64,000 nt of DNA, from contig NZ_JABUXQ010000005.1 of the NCBI RefSeq assembly GCF_014838735.1, forward strand, positions 37,383-101,382. Direction: 5' to 3'. Under the pieces are notes generated by a model. The model had not been told where the DNA came from, ran no database searches, and saw only the letters and a list, made by a program, of their open reading frames with translations. Within the stretch, counting starts at the first letter, position 1. Every line of letters begins with the position of its first letter. Both the position numbers and the translations under genes were made by a program. Source of the DNA: Limosilactobacillus portuensis (GTDB lineage Bacteria > Bacillota > Bacilli > Lactobacillales > Lactobacillaceae). Shown piece after piece: positions 33,434 to 42,415 of this stretch.

Positions 33434-34599
33434 ATGAAATACCGTCTCCAATCAATTTTATTCGTGTTTGTTGCGTTTATGCTCGGGTGTAATGAATACA
33501 TGATCGTTGGTGTCCTTCCCGATATTGCACACCAGTACCACGATTCATTATCAACGCTTGGACTGCTCGTAACTGTCTTTGCACTTGTTTATGCTATTTT
33601 CACCCCAATTATTACATCACTCGCGAATCGCTGGCGACGACACCATGTTTTGCTCGTCTTAATGGTGGTATTTTTTATCGGTAACACCTGGACCGCCCTT
33701 GCTAGCAACTTTATTTCAATGCTCTTCTCACGGGTACTAACAGCTACCGTTGCCGGAGCAATTATTTCAATCGTGTTAGTAATGGCTAGCTTTGTAGCTC
33801 CACGAGAAAAGCGGGCTAGTCTGGTTTCCTGGGTTTTTGCCGGCTTTAGTATCGCCTCCGTTATTGGAATTCCAATCGGTACGGTAATCAGTACTACTTT
33901 CTCGTGGCACGACAGTTTCTGGATGATTTCTGGCCTAACGATTTTTGTCTTTGTTTCCTTAATTTGGCTGGTTCCAAAAGACACACCACAATTCAAAAGT
34001 ACTTTAAGCAAGCAATTCACTCTCTTAAAAGATACACGGGTCCTCCTTGGGGTTATCTTTATCGTTACGGTCTGTGCCGCTGATTACACTATCTATACTT
34101 ATATCCGGCCATTAATCACTAATGAAATGGGCTTTAGTAACACCTGGCTAAACTGGTTGCTGTTCGGTATGGGGATCTTCTTTATCATCGGAAATAAGTT
34201 TGGTGGCTACATTGCTGATAATGGCGGGATTCATCGGTTAGGCGGAATTTACATTGCAATGACGATCCTCTACCTCCTCTTTGGACCATTACTTTCATTC
34301 AAGTGGGTTGCTATTATCATCGTTGCATTGCTTTGTGTTGCCTTCTCCTCCTATGGTTCCTCAACCCAGCTAATGTTCCTTGACATTGCTGAAAAAGAGT
34401 ATCCGCAGTCATTAGATCTTGCCTCATCCCTTAACTCAATCTTCGCTAACATCGGGATTTCTCTTGGATCATTCACCGCTTCCCAAGCCGTGGCCTTTTG
34501 CCGATGCGCAACTTAGGCTACGTCGGTGCGGTTTATGGCCTTGCCGCAACAATCCTCGTCTTAGTTCTAAGTAAGAAATATACTGGAATGCGTTTTTAA
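33434..34599 (+). pseudogene. MFS transporter with a 3' frameshift
   Basis: DHA1-type MFS carrier with about 12 helices and the family opening CNEYMIVGVLPDIA. The frame from ATG 33434 ends early at 34516 after SQAVAFCRCAT. In another frame the sequence from about 34498 continues LPMRNLGYVGAVYGLAATIL to a stop at 34597-34599, which is the expected twelfth helix and tail. A one-base change near GTGGCCTTTTGCCG (34490-34503) therefore splits the gene. It may be a real mutation or a sequence error. If real, the protein loses only its last helix and may be inactive. Confidence 0.78.
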
Positions 34600-34614
34600 A
34601 GATCAACATTCATT

Positions 34615-34674
34615 TTAATAATAGAAAGAAGCTGACGAAAACCAAAGGATTCGTCAGCTTCTTTCTATTATTAA
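34615..34674. terminator. Long bidirectional terminator hairpin
   Basis: A 25-bp perfect stem whose arms include AGAAAGAAGCTGACGAA and its complement around a ten-base loop. It separates the MFS gene from the small convergent ORF. Confidence 0.88.
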
Positions 34675-34689
34675 ATATTAAAATATTTT

Positions 34690-34767
34690 TTAGTGGATAA
34701 ACGTACAATATGCGAATAACAGAAGAACGAACAAAACAAAGTAACCAAAGAAATACCATTCTCTCAT
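34690..34767 (-). CDS. 25-residue hydrophobic membrane peptide
   Basis: A short ORF of 25 codons plus stop: MREWYFF at the start, then one hydrophobic helix and a CTFIH tail. GAGGGG lies nine bases before the ATG, an unusually good site for a spurious ORF. It lies just downstream of the structured RNA at 34826-35025 on the same strand. Size and composition resemble type I toxin peptides and other small membrane proteins; no homologue is recognised. Confidence 0.5.
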   Translation of the reverse strand: MREWYFFGYFVLFVLLLFAYCTFIH

Positions 34768-34825
34768 TTCGATCACCCCTCATTATTATTGTAAGCCCTT
34801 TCAGCAAAGAAAGCTAGCAATTAGG

Positions 34826-35025
34826 AAAAAGAAAAAGCGGACCTAGAGCTGCATTAACAACTCTAGGCCCGCTCCGTGTATTGATACTATCTCAGGAAAC
34901 CAGCCAGTGTCCACTCCGACTATTTCCGGGCACCTCACAATCCGGTGAGTTTTGTGCCCCACATTCGAAATGTCTTATGGTAGCTATTTGGGTTGCTACC
35001 AGACCTCTCGACTCATCGCAAAGAA
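34826..35025 (-). ncRNA. Candidate structured non-coding RNA with its own promoter and terminator
   Basis: The 460-bp gap downstream of 34599 is mostly this unit. On the minus strand a promoter TTGCGC-17 bases-TAGACT (35055-35027) precedes three strong hairpins: GTCTGGTAGC/GCTACC..AGAC, CATT/AATG, and GGGGCAC..CTCAC/GTGAG..GTGCCC. A final terminator has arms AGCGGGCCTAGAGTT and AGCTCTAGGTCCGCT followed by TTTTTCTTTTT. The transcript would be about 195 nt. It does not match tmRNA, SRP RNA, RNase P or a riboswitch that I can recognise. It could also be a leader for the 25-residue peptide downstream. Confidence 0.6.
34836..34873 (-). terminator. Terminator of the candidate ncRNA
   Basis: Strong GC-rich hairpin (AGCGGGCCTAGAG/CTCTAGGTCCGCT) followed by a T-rich tract on the minus strand. 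Confidence 0.85.
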
Positions 35026-35026
35026 T

Positions 35027-35055
35027 AGTCTAACACGAATGAGCTATTTGCGCAA
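35027..35055 (-). promoter_or_regulatory. Promoter-like sequence of the candidate ncRNA
   Basis: Minus-strand -35 TTGCGC and -10 TAGACT at 17-base spacing, immediately downstream of the gene at 35059. Confidence 0.45.
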
Positions 35056-35058
35056 GTC

Positions 35059-35523
35059 TTATGCCTCTGCTCGTGCTTCCATCACATCGGCAAGATGCTC
35101 AGCAAGCCACTCTTGAAGCCGTTCAACAAGGGGATCAATGTTTCCTGCCAAGTCAGTTTCGTTAGCTAACTCATCGATCCGTAGCCCAGACTTATTTACA
35201 TCTTTGCTCTCCATTACCATATAGAGATTTACCGGGTAACTAATCTCCTTATCCAAAAGCTTACCGTCTAGCCGTTCAGCTTCTGCCATTGGAATATTGA
35301 TCAGGTTGGTATCCAGATGAAAAACCACTGGATCACCTTTCTTGACTCTAATAGTGATTTGATACTTTCCTAAATGTCCTGTATCCAGTGCTTCAATCAC
35401 TGTCTCGATTGCTTTCTTTAACATTGTTTTTTGTTGAACCTTTGACGCGGTTGTCTCATTTTCAGTAATAAGTACCTTGTTTCCAACAACCTGATCTAAA
35501 TAATCTGCAACTGTTAATTTCAT
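35059..35523 (-). CDS. Conserved-looking protein of unknown function
   Basis: I do not recognise this 154-residue soluble acidic protein. It has no signal peptide or membrane helix. It reads as an alpha/beta protein with a strand-rich middle (KYQITIRVKKGDPVVFHLDT) and a helical acidic C-terminus rich in Ala, Glu and Leu. Its start is preceded by AAGGAGAGACGG. It is about 100 bp downstream of a lipoate ligase gene on the same strand, with a short hairpin between them (AATGTGGTTGATT arms), so it is likely a separate unit. Confidence 0.6.
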   Translation of the reverse strand: MKLTVADYLDQVVGNKVLITENETTASKVQQKTMLKKAIETVIEALDTGHLGKYQITIRVKKGDPVVFHLDTNLINIPMAEAERLDGKLLDKEISYPVNLYMVMESKDVNKSGLRIDELANETDLAGNIDPLVERLQEWLAEHLADVMEARAEA

Positions 35524-35621
35524 ATTCCGTCTCTCCTTACCGGATCAAAAAAATGTGGTTAATCCACCATCCGGAAATGATCAATCAACCACATTTTACT
35601 AAAGATCACAGTAAAGCTCAA

Positions 35622-36635
35622 TCAAGCCAATAGATCCGCAATTTGATCCGTTGGAATTCCTGTAATGTATTGCTGGGTACCATTTTCATTTAAAACCTTT
35701 GCAATCGCGTCATGGTCATACTTAACTCCCTGAAGCTTGGCCGCTAATTCATTAATATCTTGTGGACCAAAGAAGTCACCATAGAACTTTACATTCTTAA
35801 TCACACCATCTTTAACATCAAACCGGGCATCGATTGTCCCCATGTCAAAGTGCTTCCGCCGTTTAATGGTAAATTCAGGAGACTTGCCGTAGACCCAGTC
35901 CCAGTTGTTATAGTACTGTTCATAAATCTTATCAATTTCCTTTTGATCTTCTGGAGTAACCACGTATTGCTTATCCTTAATCTCATCTAAGCTATCCACG
36001 TGGAAGAGTCCCTTAATCAAGTCATCACGGAAGGTTGGCACATCAATGTCCTGATATTCCTTATCAAGGAATGGACGTAAGTTAGTAACCCGTGACCGAA
36101 CTGACTTAATTCCCTTTGATGCGATCTTATCCTTAGCAACATGGAGGGCATCCGCGACAACGCTCAGATCAACATTTAACATCAATGTACCATGTGAGAA
36201 TGTCTTGCCATTCCGTGAATACATTGCATTACCAGAAAACTTCTTACCATCAACTAAGATATCATTCCGGCCACTAACTTCTGCAGTCGTTGCCCCCATT
36301 TTATGCAAAACATCAACAATTGGTTGGGTAAAGGACTTAAAGTCACCGAATTCTTCACTATCGCTTGGGACAACAAAACTAAAGCAGAGATTGCCGAGAT
36401 CTTGGTAAACAGCACCACCACCGGAAAGTCGCCGGGTTACCCGAATATTATGCTCCTTAACGTAATCTTGGTTGATTTCTTCAAGAGTATTCTGGTTTCG
36501 TCCAACAATGATGCATGGGTCTTCATAGTAAAAAAGCACTAATGGTTCCCGACCAAAATCCTTATCATTCATCAAATACTGTTCGGTTGCCAAGTTCATC
36601 CCAATATTGTGGGAAGTCATTGAAACATATCGCAT
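35622..36635 (-). CDS. lplA: Lipoate-protein ligase A
   Basis: Attaches lipoate to 2-oxoacid dehydrogenase or GcvH lipoyl domains. Length is 337 residues, typical of two-domain LplA. The BPL/LplA signature RRLSGGGAVYQDLGNLCFS is present (Gln in place of the more common His). Also present are VSGRNDILVDGKKFSGNA with the adenylate-binding Lys, and the C-terminal accessory domain from about residue 250. Monocistronic. Confidence 0.92.
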   Translation of the reverse strand: MRYVSMTSHNIGMNLATEQYLMNDKDFGREPLVLFYYEDPCIIVGRNQNTLEEINQDYVKEHNIRVTRRLSGGGAVYQDLGNLCFSFVVPSDSEEFGDFKSFTQPIVDVLHKMGATTAEVSGRNDILVDGKKFSGNAMYSRNGKTFSHGTLMLNVDLSVVADALHVAKDKIASKGIKSVRSRVTNLRPFLDKEYQDIDVPTFRDDLIKGLFHVDSLDEIKDKQYVVTPEDQKEIDKIYEQYYNNWDWVYGKSPEFTIKRRKHFDMGTIDARFDVKDGVIKNVKFYGDFFGPQDINELAAKLQGVKYDHDAIAKVLNENGTQQYITGIPTDQIADLLA

Positions 36636-36840
36636 ATTAATTGCAACTCCTTTGTGAAGATTCTAACTATTATTAGACTAAATTCGGTAAATTGTCCTTT
36701 AATCTACTTTTAAAGTTTAGTCCTATTTGCAACCGTTTTCAATCATGGAAATTAATTTTACTAAAATTATATTTTTATTAACTGCGATTTAAGATAAACA
36801 TTTATAATTAAAGTAAAGAGTTCGAAAGGAAGTAAGTCCG

Positions 36841-37305
36841 ATGAAGGATATGCAATATCAAAACATCGTTGCGGCAATCGACGGTTCAAAGGCAACCATC
36901 CCCGTGTTAACAGCGGCAGTTAAATCTGCACTTCAAAATCATGCCCACCTGGATCTCCTCACGATTGAACAAGTAGGCCAAATTACTGACGGCTATATTA
37001 CTGACACAACGGTCAGCAGTGAGCAAACCTATAGTTTAGTGGAAGCTACTAAAGAACGGTTAGAAGATCTTAAAATGCGCGCTTGGAAAATGGGGCTTCT
37101 TGACGTTAGTATCCACATTCGTTTCGGTAATCCCAAACGGGTCATTGCTGAGGACTTCCCCAAAGATCACCATAGCGATTTAATTGTTATTGGTACCACG
37201 GGACTCTCAAGCGTTGAACGGTTTGTTCTTGGTTCAGTTACTAATTACGTTAACCGTAACGCCCTCTGTGATGTTCTTGTTGTTCGGACGGAAGATAATA
37301 ATTAG
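36841..37305 (+). CDS. Universal stress protein (UspA family)
   Basis: Single-domain Usp of 154 residues. The nucleotide-binding pattern G-2x-G-9x-GS is present in GTTGLSSVERFVLGSVT, suggesting an ATP-binding type. It has an N-terminal strand with IVAAIDGS and a conserved acidic residue. Ribosome site AAGGAAG precedes ATG 36841. A translation-factor GTPase gene follows after 9 bp, so the two are cotranscribed. Confidence 0.9.
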   Translation: MKDMQYQNIVAAIDGSKATIPVLTAAVKSALQNHAHLDLLTIEQVGQITDGYITDTTVSSEQTYSLVEATKERLEDLKMRAWKMGLLDVSIHIRFGNPKRVIAEDFPKDHHSDLIVIGTTGLSSVERFVLGSVTNYVNRNALCDVLVVRTEDNN

Positions 37306-37314
37306 GAGGAACTT

Positions 37315-39243
37315 GTGAAAAAAATTGTCGCAGGAGTTGTCGCCCACGTTGACGCAGGAAAAACAACCCTTTCAGAAGCGCTTCTTTACCGTGGAGGAAC
37401 GCAACGACAACTAGGACGGGTTGATAATGGAGATTCTTTTCTTGATCCGAACACCCTTGAAAAGCAACGTGGAATCACTATCTTTTCTCATCAAGCAAGT
37501 GTCACTTATGACAACCTCCACCTCACCCTGCTTGATACTCCGGGACACGTTGATTTTGCTGGACAAACTGAACAGGTGCTCCCCGTTCTTGACTACGCTA
37601 TTCTAGTCGTTTCAGCAACTGATGGAATCCAGGGATCTACCCGAACGTTATGGCGACTCCTAGAGAAATACCAAGTTCCAACCTTTATTTTCATCAATAA
37701 GACAGACGTCGTTGGTGCTGAACCAGTCAAAGTAGTTCAAGAATTACAGACAGAATTTTCTCCCGCCTGTTTATCATTTTCTGAACCATTAACTGCCGAT
37801 ACAATTGAGGCAATTGCAATGACCGATGATGAGGTTTTAAGTGCTTATCTTGAATCCGGTGAACTTAGCGGTGACGTAATCCAGCAATTAATTAACCAGC
37901 GGAAGGTTTTTCCAGTTTATTCTGGTGCAGCCTTGAAATTAACGGGAATTGATGATTTTATTGCTGGTCTTTCTAAATGGACCGTTGAGCCATCACTATC
38001 GACAGAATTTCAGGGACGCGTTTTTAAGATTTCTCATGATAACAAGGGAGAACGCCTTACCTGGGTTCGGGTTCTTGGCGGCAGTCTCAAGGCAAAGGAA
38101 GAACTCATCCCAAATGAAAAGGCTAATCAATTGCGTGTCTATAATGGTGCTAAGTTTACAGTCGTTCAAGAAATTTCAGCCGGTGACGTCTGTGCAGTTA
38201 CTGGTCCTACCACAACCTTTCCGGGTCAGGGATTAGGGACTGCTGATGATTTACCACTCAACGAAATTCAACCAGTTCTTAGTTATGCAGTTAACTTAAA
38301 CGGCACCGATCCCCATAAGTGCTTATTGGCATTACGAGAACTAGAAGACGAAGAACCCCACCTTAATGTTCAATGGTCAGAACACCTTCAGGAAATTCAT
38401 CTTCAAATCATGGGAGAAGTCCAGCTTGAAACCATTCAGCAACTTCTTGACCAGCGATACGGGATCAGTGTCACCTTTGATGAAGGAAACATTCTTTATC
38501 AGGAAATCATTACTTCAAGGGTAATCGGCATTGGGCACTTTGAACCACTGCGGCACTATGCTGAGGTTCACCTTTTAATTGAACCCGGCAATTCAGGAAG
38601 TGGCCTATCCTTCGCTAACGAGTGTAGTGTTGATATTCTTAACCATAATTGGCAGGAACAGGTAATGACCAGTTTACGGGATAAGGAACATTGGGGCGTT
38701 CTAACTGGTGCGCCGTTAACGGATGTCAAAATCACCCTAGTTAACGGTCGCGGAAGTATTGTTCACTCTGTTGGCGGGGACTTCCGTGAAGCAACTTCTC
38801 GGGCCGTTCGTCAAGGATTAATGGAACTTAAACAAGCTGGGAACTGCGAACTCCTTGAGCCTTGGTATCAATTCAGGTTAACTGTTAGCCAGGAACATGT
38901 TGGTCGTGCGATTAACGACATTCAGCAGATGGGCGGTACATTCAAGCTTAACGAAAATAATTCCAATTCGTCCACCACCGTTATTACAGGAACTGCTCCA
39001 GTAACCGAGATGCGCAAATACGCATCAGTAGTCCGAGCGTATACTCATGGACAAGGGCAGCTTGAATTAACGGTCAGTGGCTACCAAAAGTGTCATAACG
39101 CTGATGAGGTTATTACAAAAGCAAACTATAACCCGACCGCTGATTTGCCTAACACTCCAAATTCTGTTTTCTGTGCTCACGGTGCTGGCTATCCTGTTAA
39201 ATGGGATCAAGTCCCAGCAATGGCACACGTAAAAGATAACTAA
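37315..39243 (+). CDS. Chromosomal Tet(M)-like translation GTPase
   Basis: EF-G-related GTPase of 642 residues, close to the length of ribosomal protection proteins. G1 AHVDAGKTTL, switch I RGIT, G3 DTPGHVDF, G4 NKTD and the EF-G domains II, III, IV and V are seen in order. It starts with GTG behind AGGAGG and lies 9 bp after a usp gene. Lactobacilli carry chromosomal homologues of Tet(M)/Tet(W) in core genome context that are not known to give clinical resistance. The sequence alone cannot say whether this one protects ribosomes from tetracycline. No mobile element surrounds it. Confidence 0.85.
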   Translation: MKKIVAGVVAHVDAGKTTLSEALLYRGGTQRQLGRVDNGDSFLDPNTLEKQRGITIFSHQASVTYDNLHLTLLDTPGHVDFAGQTEQVLPVLDYAILVVSATDGIQGSTRTLWRLLEKYQVPTFIFINKTDVVGAEPVKVVQELQTEFSPACLSFSEPLTADTIEAIAMTDDEVLSAYLESGELSGDVIQQLINQRKVFPVYSGAALKLTGIDDFIAGLSKWTVEPSLSTEFQGRVFKISHDNKGERLTWVRVLGGSLKAKEELIPNEKANQLRVYNGAKFTVVQEISAGDVCAVTGPTTTFPGQGLGTADDLPLNEIQPVLSYAVNLNGTDPHKCLLALRELEDEEPHLNVQWSEHLQEIHLQIMGEVQLETIQQLLDQRYGISVTFDEGNILYQEIITSRVIGIGHFEPLRHYAEVHLLIEPGNSGSGLSFANECSVDILNHNWQEQVMTSLRDKEHWGVLTGAPLTDVKITLVNGRGSIVHSVGGDFREATSRAVRQGLMELKQAGNCELLEPWYQFRLTVSQEHVGRAINDIQQMGGTFKLNENNSNSSTTVITGTAPVTEMRKYASVVRAYTHGQGQLELTVSGYQKCHNADEVITKANYNPTADLPNTPNSVFCAHGAGYPVKWDQVPAMAHVKDN

Positions 39244-39245
39244 AA

Positions 39246-39284
39246 TGAGGTCTGAAAAAACGTTTTGTTTTTTCAGACCCCGTT
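39246..39284. terminator. Bidirectional terminator between the GTPase and osmoprotectant operon
   Basis: AGGTCTGAAAAAACG/..GTTTTTTCAGACCC hairpin with T-tracts on both strands. Confidence 0.85.
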
Positions 39285-39920
39285 TTAATTAATTGCTGCT
39301 CGCCAATGATGAATTAGCAACCATTCAATTAACTTTAAGCTCCCGGCACACAAAAGCGTTAGCACAACCGTTAACAACGTTCCCCATAGGATTGGTACTA
39401 CTTGCTGTGACTGGAGGCCTTCAAATAGTAGCTGTCCTAATCCACCAGCATTAATCGTAGCTGCAATTGTGGCAATTCCCATTGTTGAAGCTAAGGCAAC
39501 CTGAAGTCCGCTAAAAATAGCAGGCGTAGCAAGAGGAAGTTGAACTTTAAAGAAGACTTGCCTCCTTGTCATCCCCATTCCCTTAGCAACTTCAATTAAC
39601 GCTGGGTCGATCTCCTGAATACCAGTAATGAATGTCCTTAACAGAACGTACTCACAATAAATTGTTAAGACAATAATTGCCGTGCGCATCCCCAAGCCAG
39701 AAATAGGCAATAAGAGGGCAAAAAAGGCAAAACTGGGAACTGAATAAAGTAACGAAAAAAAGTAGGTTAAACCATTCAACCAGTTTCTTCTGTACATCAG
39801 TAATAAAATAATTACTCCCGCCACTACTAGAGCAATTCCTAAAGAAGTCAGAACCATAACAGCGTGCTGTTGCAAATCAATGATCATCGTTGGCCAATTA
39901 GTTTTCCAATACTCAATCAT
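39285..39920 (-). CDS. Osmoprotectant ABC transporter permease (second)
   Basis: Membrane permease of 211 residues in the OpuCB/OpuCD family with five or six helices and the EAA loop (EVAKGMGMTRRQVFFKVQLPLA). ATG 39920 follows GGAGG; an upstream frame extension overlaps the ATPase gene and is unlikely. Last gene of a four-gene operon (binding protein, permease, ATPase, permease) for glycine betaine, carnitine or choline type compounds. It overlaps the ATPase gene by 8 bp. Confidence 0.87.
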   Translation of the reverse strand: MIEYWKTNWPTMIIDLQQHAVMVLTSLGIALVVAGVIILLLMYRRNWLNGLTYFFSLLYSVPSFAFFALLLPISGLGMRTAIIVLTIYCEYVLLRTFITGIQEIDPALIEVAKGMGMTRRQVFFKVQLPLATPAIFSGLQVALASTMGIATIAATINAGGLGQLLFEGLQSQQVVPILWGTLLTVVLTLLCAGSLKLIEWLLIHHWRAAIN

Positions 39921-40683
39921 GATATTGCCTCCAGAGCTCTTGATTCTGTTGAACTGTCCCCAAAAGTTCTTTAACGAAAGAAGTTGCGGGATGAGAAATA
40001 ATCTCTCCTGGTGTTGCAAACTGTTCAATTCGTCCCTCGTGCATTATCATCACTCTTTGCCCCAGGAAAAAGGCTTCATTAATATCGTGGGTGACAAACA
40101 TGAACGTCTTATTTGCTAGTGATTCGTGGATTTGTTTAACTTCTTTTTGTAATTCAATTCGCGTTAGAGCATCCAATGCCCCAAAAGGTTCGTCAAAAAG
40201 AACGTATGGCGGGTTAACAGCTAATGCCCGGGCAACGCCAACTCGTTGCTGTTGCCCACCAGAAAGTTGACTAGGGTATCGATCAGCATATTTTGCTGGA
40301 TCAAGTTGAACTAAAGCAAGTAATTTCTTCACCCGCTGGTCAATTTTTGGCTGCTCCCAATGCAGCATCTTCGGCACTACCGCAATATTTTCCGCAATCG
40401 TCATGTGAGGAAAAAGCCCGATCTGCTGAACAACGTAACCCATATGACGACGTAATTTTACTAGATCAAGATCACTAATTTTTTGACCATCAATCAGAAT
40501 TTCTCCAGCATTTGGCTTCCAGAGGCCATTAACCATTTTAAGGGTCGTTGTTTTACCGGAACCGGAAGAACCTAGGATTGTCACAAACTCTCCCTGATTG
40601 ATTTCAAAATTCAAGTCTGGAATTACCACATTTTTGCCAAACCGCTTTTGAACATGTTTAAATTGAATAACTGGCTTCGTCAT
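39913..40683 (-). CDS. Osmoprotectant ABC transporter ATPase
   Basis: ABC ATPase of 256 residues with Walker A GSSGSGKTTTLK, signature LSGGQQQRVGVARAL and Walker B VLFDEPFGALD. The D-loop and His switch (MFVTHDINEA) are intact. It lacks the long C-terminal CBS domains of some OpuA/OpuC ATPases. Overlaps the upstream permease gene by 26 bp in the ordered operon. Confidence 0.9.
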   Translation of the reverse strand: MTKPVIQFKHVQKRFGKNVVIPDLNFEINQGEFVTILGSSGSGKTTTLKMVNGLWKPNAGEILIDGQKISDLDLVKLRRHMGYVVQQIGLFPHMTIAENIAVVPKMLHWEQPKIDQRVKKLLALVQLDPAKYADRYPSQLSGGQQQRVGVARALAVNPPYVLFDEPFGALDALTRIELQKEVKQIHESLANKTFMFVTHDINEAFFLGQRVMIMHEGRIEQFATPGEIISHPATSFVKELLGTVQQNQELWRQYHD

Positions 40684-41308
40684 ACCGCCGAGCCCTCCTA
40701 ATCAAAAAATCAAATCCAACCATCGAAAGCAATGCTAGAATCGCTACACTGACTCCGCCGATAATAACATAGGTCATATCATATAACCCTAATCCGGTAA
40801 AAATTAATGTTCCTAAACCACCGGCACCAATATAAGTAGCAAGGGTTGCACTCGCAATGATTTCAACAAGGGCGAGCTTAATTCCGTTCAAGATATAGGG
40901 TAAGGCAAGCGGGATCTCTATTTGCCGCCTTAACTGCTGACGATTCATCCCTAAGGCAGTGCCAACTTCCTTATATAACGGACTAACCTCGTTAAAGCCA
41001 AGAATTGTATTGATTAATAACGGTGGTAATGCCAAAATGACTAGCGCAATCAATGCTGGCGTCATCCCCGTTCCGATAAACGGGATTAATAAAAAGAGTA
41101 ACGCTAAACTTGGAATAATTCGCAACACTTGAGAAAAAGCAGTACAAAAAGCGGCTACTGCCCTAATTTGCGAACCAATATACCCCAACGGCAACGCAAT
41201 TGCCATTGCAATCACCAATGTAATCCCACTAAGATAAATATGCTGCCAAACATATAGCCAGTATTGACCACTGTCCGTTTGAAAATAATGAATAATTTGC
41301 GATAACAA
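40658..41308 (-). CDS. Osmoprotectant ABC transporter permease (first)
   Basis: Membrane permease of about 216 residues with EAA loop EVGTALGMNRQQLRRQIEIPLA and about five helices. I place the start at the TTG read from 41308, seven bases after GGGGAG; a TTG 15 bases upstream is an alternative. It sits between the binding protein gene and the ATPase gene. Confidence 0.85.
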   Translation of the reverse strand: MLSQIIHYFQTDSGQYWLYVWQHIYLSGITLVIAMAIALPLGYIGSQIRAVAAFCTAFSQVLRIIPSLALLFLLIPFIGTGMTPALIALVILALPPLLINTILGFNEVSPLYKEVGTALGMNRQQLRRQIEIPLALPYILNGIKLALVEIIASATLATYIGAGGLGTLIFTGLGLYDMTYVIIGGVSVAILALLSMVGFDFLIRRARRYDEASYSI

Positions 41309-41345
41309 AACGTCACTCCCCAATTTCTTTGAAACGACCCATCTA

Positions 41346-42251
41346 CTAATTCAATACGTGCTCGTTATACCAATTTTTCGCTACTGTCTTATAGTTTTGA
41401 CCATCAACATCAACCTTTTTATTAAGACTAGTCAACTGCTTGGTAGTCAACTTAGCATCAACCTGGTTCAAAGCCTTTTCCATCTTTGGGTGACTCTTGG
41501 CTGCCTTCTTATTTACTAGTGGAACAAGATTATATGGCGACCACAGTCCTTTATCATCTTTCAACAAGGTAAACTTACTAGTAGCAAGCTGACCGTCCGT
41601 AGTAGAAACCGGTGCTGCATCTCCCTTATTTTGTGACATAATTTTATACTTTAAACTGTCATCGTAATCCTTGTGGGACTTAAAGTTGTATTTCCCGTAT
41701 TTCTTATTCATCCCTGGTAACGCATCTGCCCGTTTATCAAACTCTCCTTGGGAAACAAACCGAATATGACTAGCATTTTTTTGGAGATCGCTTAACGTCT
41801 TAATATTATATTTTTTAGCAACACTTGTCCGCATTCCAATTCCCTGACGATTATCTCCTGGTGCATAATTAAAAGTTACTAGGCCATCTTTCTTTACACC
41901 ATTCTGTGCTAACGATGCCATCTGTGAAGCACTCTTACCATTAGCGCTTTTCTTTAGGTACGCCTCGACAATTGTTCCAGTATATTCTGGATAAACATCA
42001 ATCTGCCCAGTCTTCACCGCACGGAAAACAACAGAATTAGAGATATTTGGTTTCCGCACTACCTTATATCCAGCATGTTCTAATGCTAATGCGTAAATTT
42101 CACTAACTGTTTTACTTTCCGAAAAGCTCTTAGAACCAACGATAATCGGCTTACTGCTTGCACTGATGGTCATTGGAATACTACTACCAACCAAAATCAT
42201 TATGCCAAGCAAAGCTAGTCTAGTAATCAACTTCCTTAAACGAGTTGTCAT
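41346..42251 (-). CDS. Osmoprotectant-binding protein of the ABC transporter
   Basis: Extracytoplasmic binding protein of 301 residues in the OpuAC/OpuCC fold (opening IIVGSKSFSESKTVSEIYA, with YPEYTGTI). A basic N-terminus and hydrophobic helix form a signal peptide (about 1-32). There is no lipobox cysteine, which is unusual because Gram-positive binding proteins of this type are mostly lipoproteins. It may stay membrane-anchored by an uncleaved helix or be released. First gene of the operon, divergent from an Rrf2 regulator. Confidence 0.85.
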   Translation of the reverse strand: MTTRLRKLITRLALLGIMILVGSSIPMTISASSKPIIVGSKSFSESKTVSEIYALALEHAGYKVVRKPNISNSVVFRAVKTGQIDVYPEYTGTIVEAYLKKSANGKSASQMASLAQNGVKKDGLVTFNYAPGDNRQGIGMRTSVAKKYNIKTLSDLQKNASHIRFVSQGEFDKRADALPGMNKKYGKYNFKSHKDYDDSLKYKIMSQNKGDAAPVSTTDGQLATSKFTLLKDDKGLWSPYNLVPLVNKKAAKSHPKMEKALNQVDAKLTTKQLTSLNKKVDVDGQNYKTVAKNWYNEHVLN

Positions 42252-42363
42252 TCTTCTGCCTCCATGATTAGTAACTCAAAAAGTTTCATCGATCAATCTT
42301 ATAATTCTAAGCTTATATTACTGATAATATGTTGTCAAGAAATACAAATGACTTTCTTCTGGA

Positions 42364-42390
42364 TAATTGTAACATCAGCTGTTACAATTA
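42364..42390. promoter_or_regulatory. Palindromic operator upstream of the Rrf2 gene
   Basis: Perfect arms AATTGTAACA and TGTTACAATT separated by TCAGC, 26 bp before the Rrf2 start. It is long and symmetrical enough to be the binding site of the Rrf2 protein, and TGTAAC-type arms are known for YwnA/NsrR-like Rrf2 regulators. Confidence 0.65.
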
Positions 42391-42415
42391 GTTATACAGA
42401 AAAGGAGTAATTAAC

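Noticed and set aside
34826-35025. 6S RNA, tmRNA, RNase P or SRP RNA identity
   Set aside because: The several separate short hairpins do not resemble the long hairpin of 6S RNA, and diagnostic sequences of the others are missing.
37315-39243. Acquired tetracycline-resistance gene
   Set aside because: No mobile element or composition break surrounds it, it is joined to usp, and the sequence is only distantly like clinical Tet(M).
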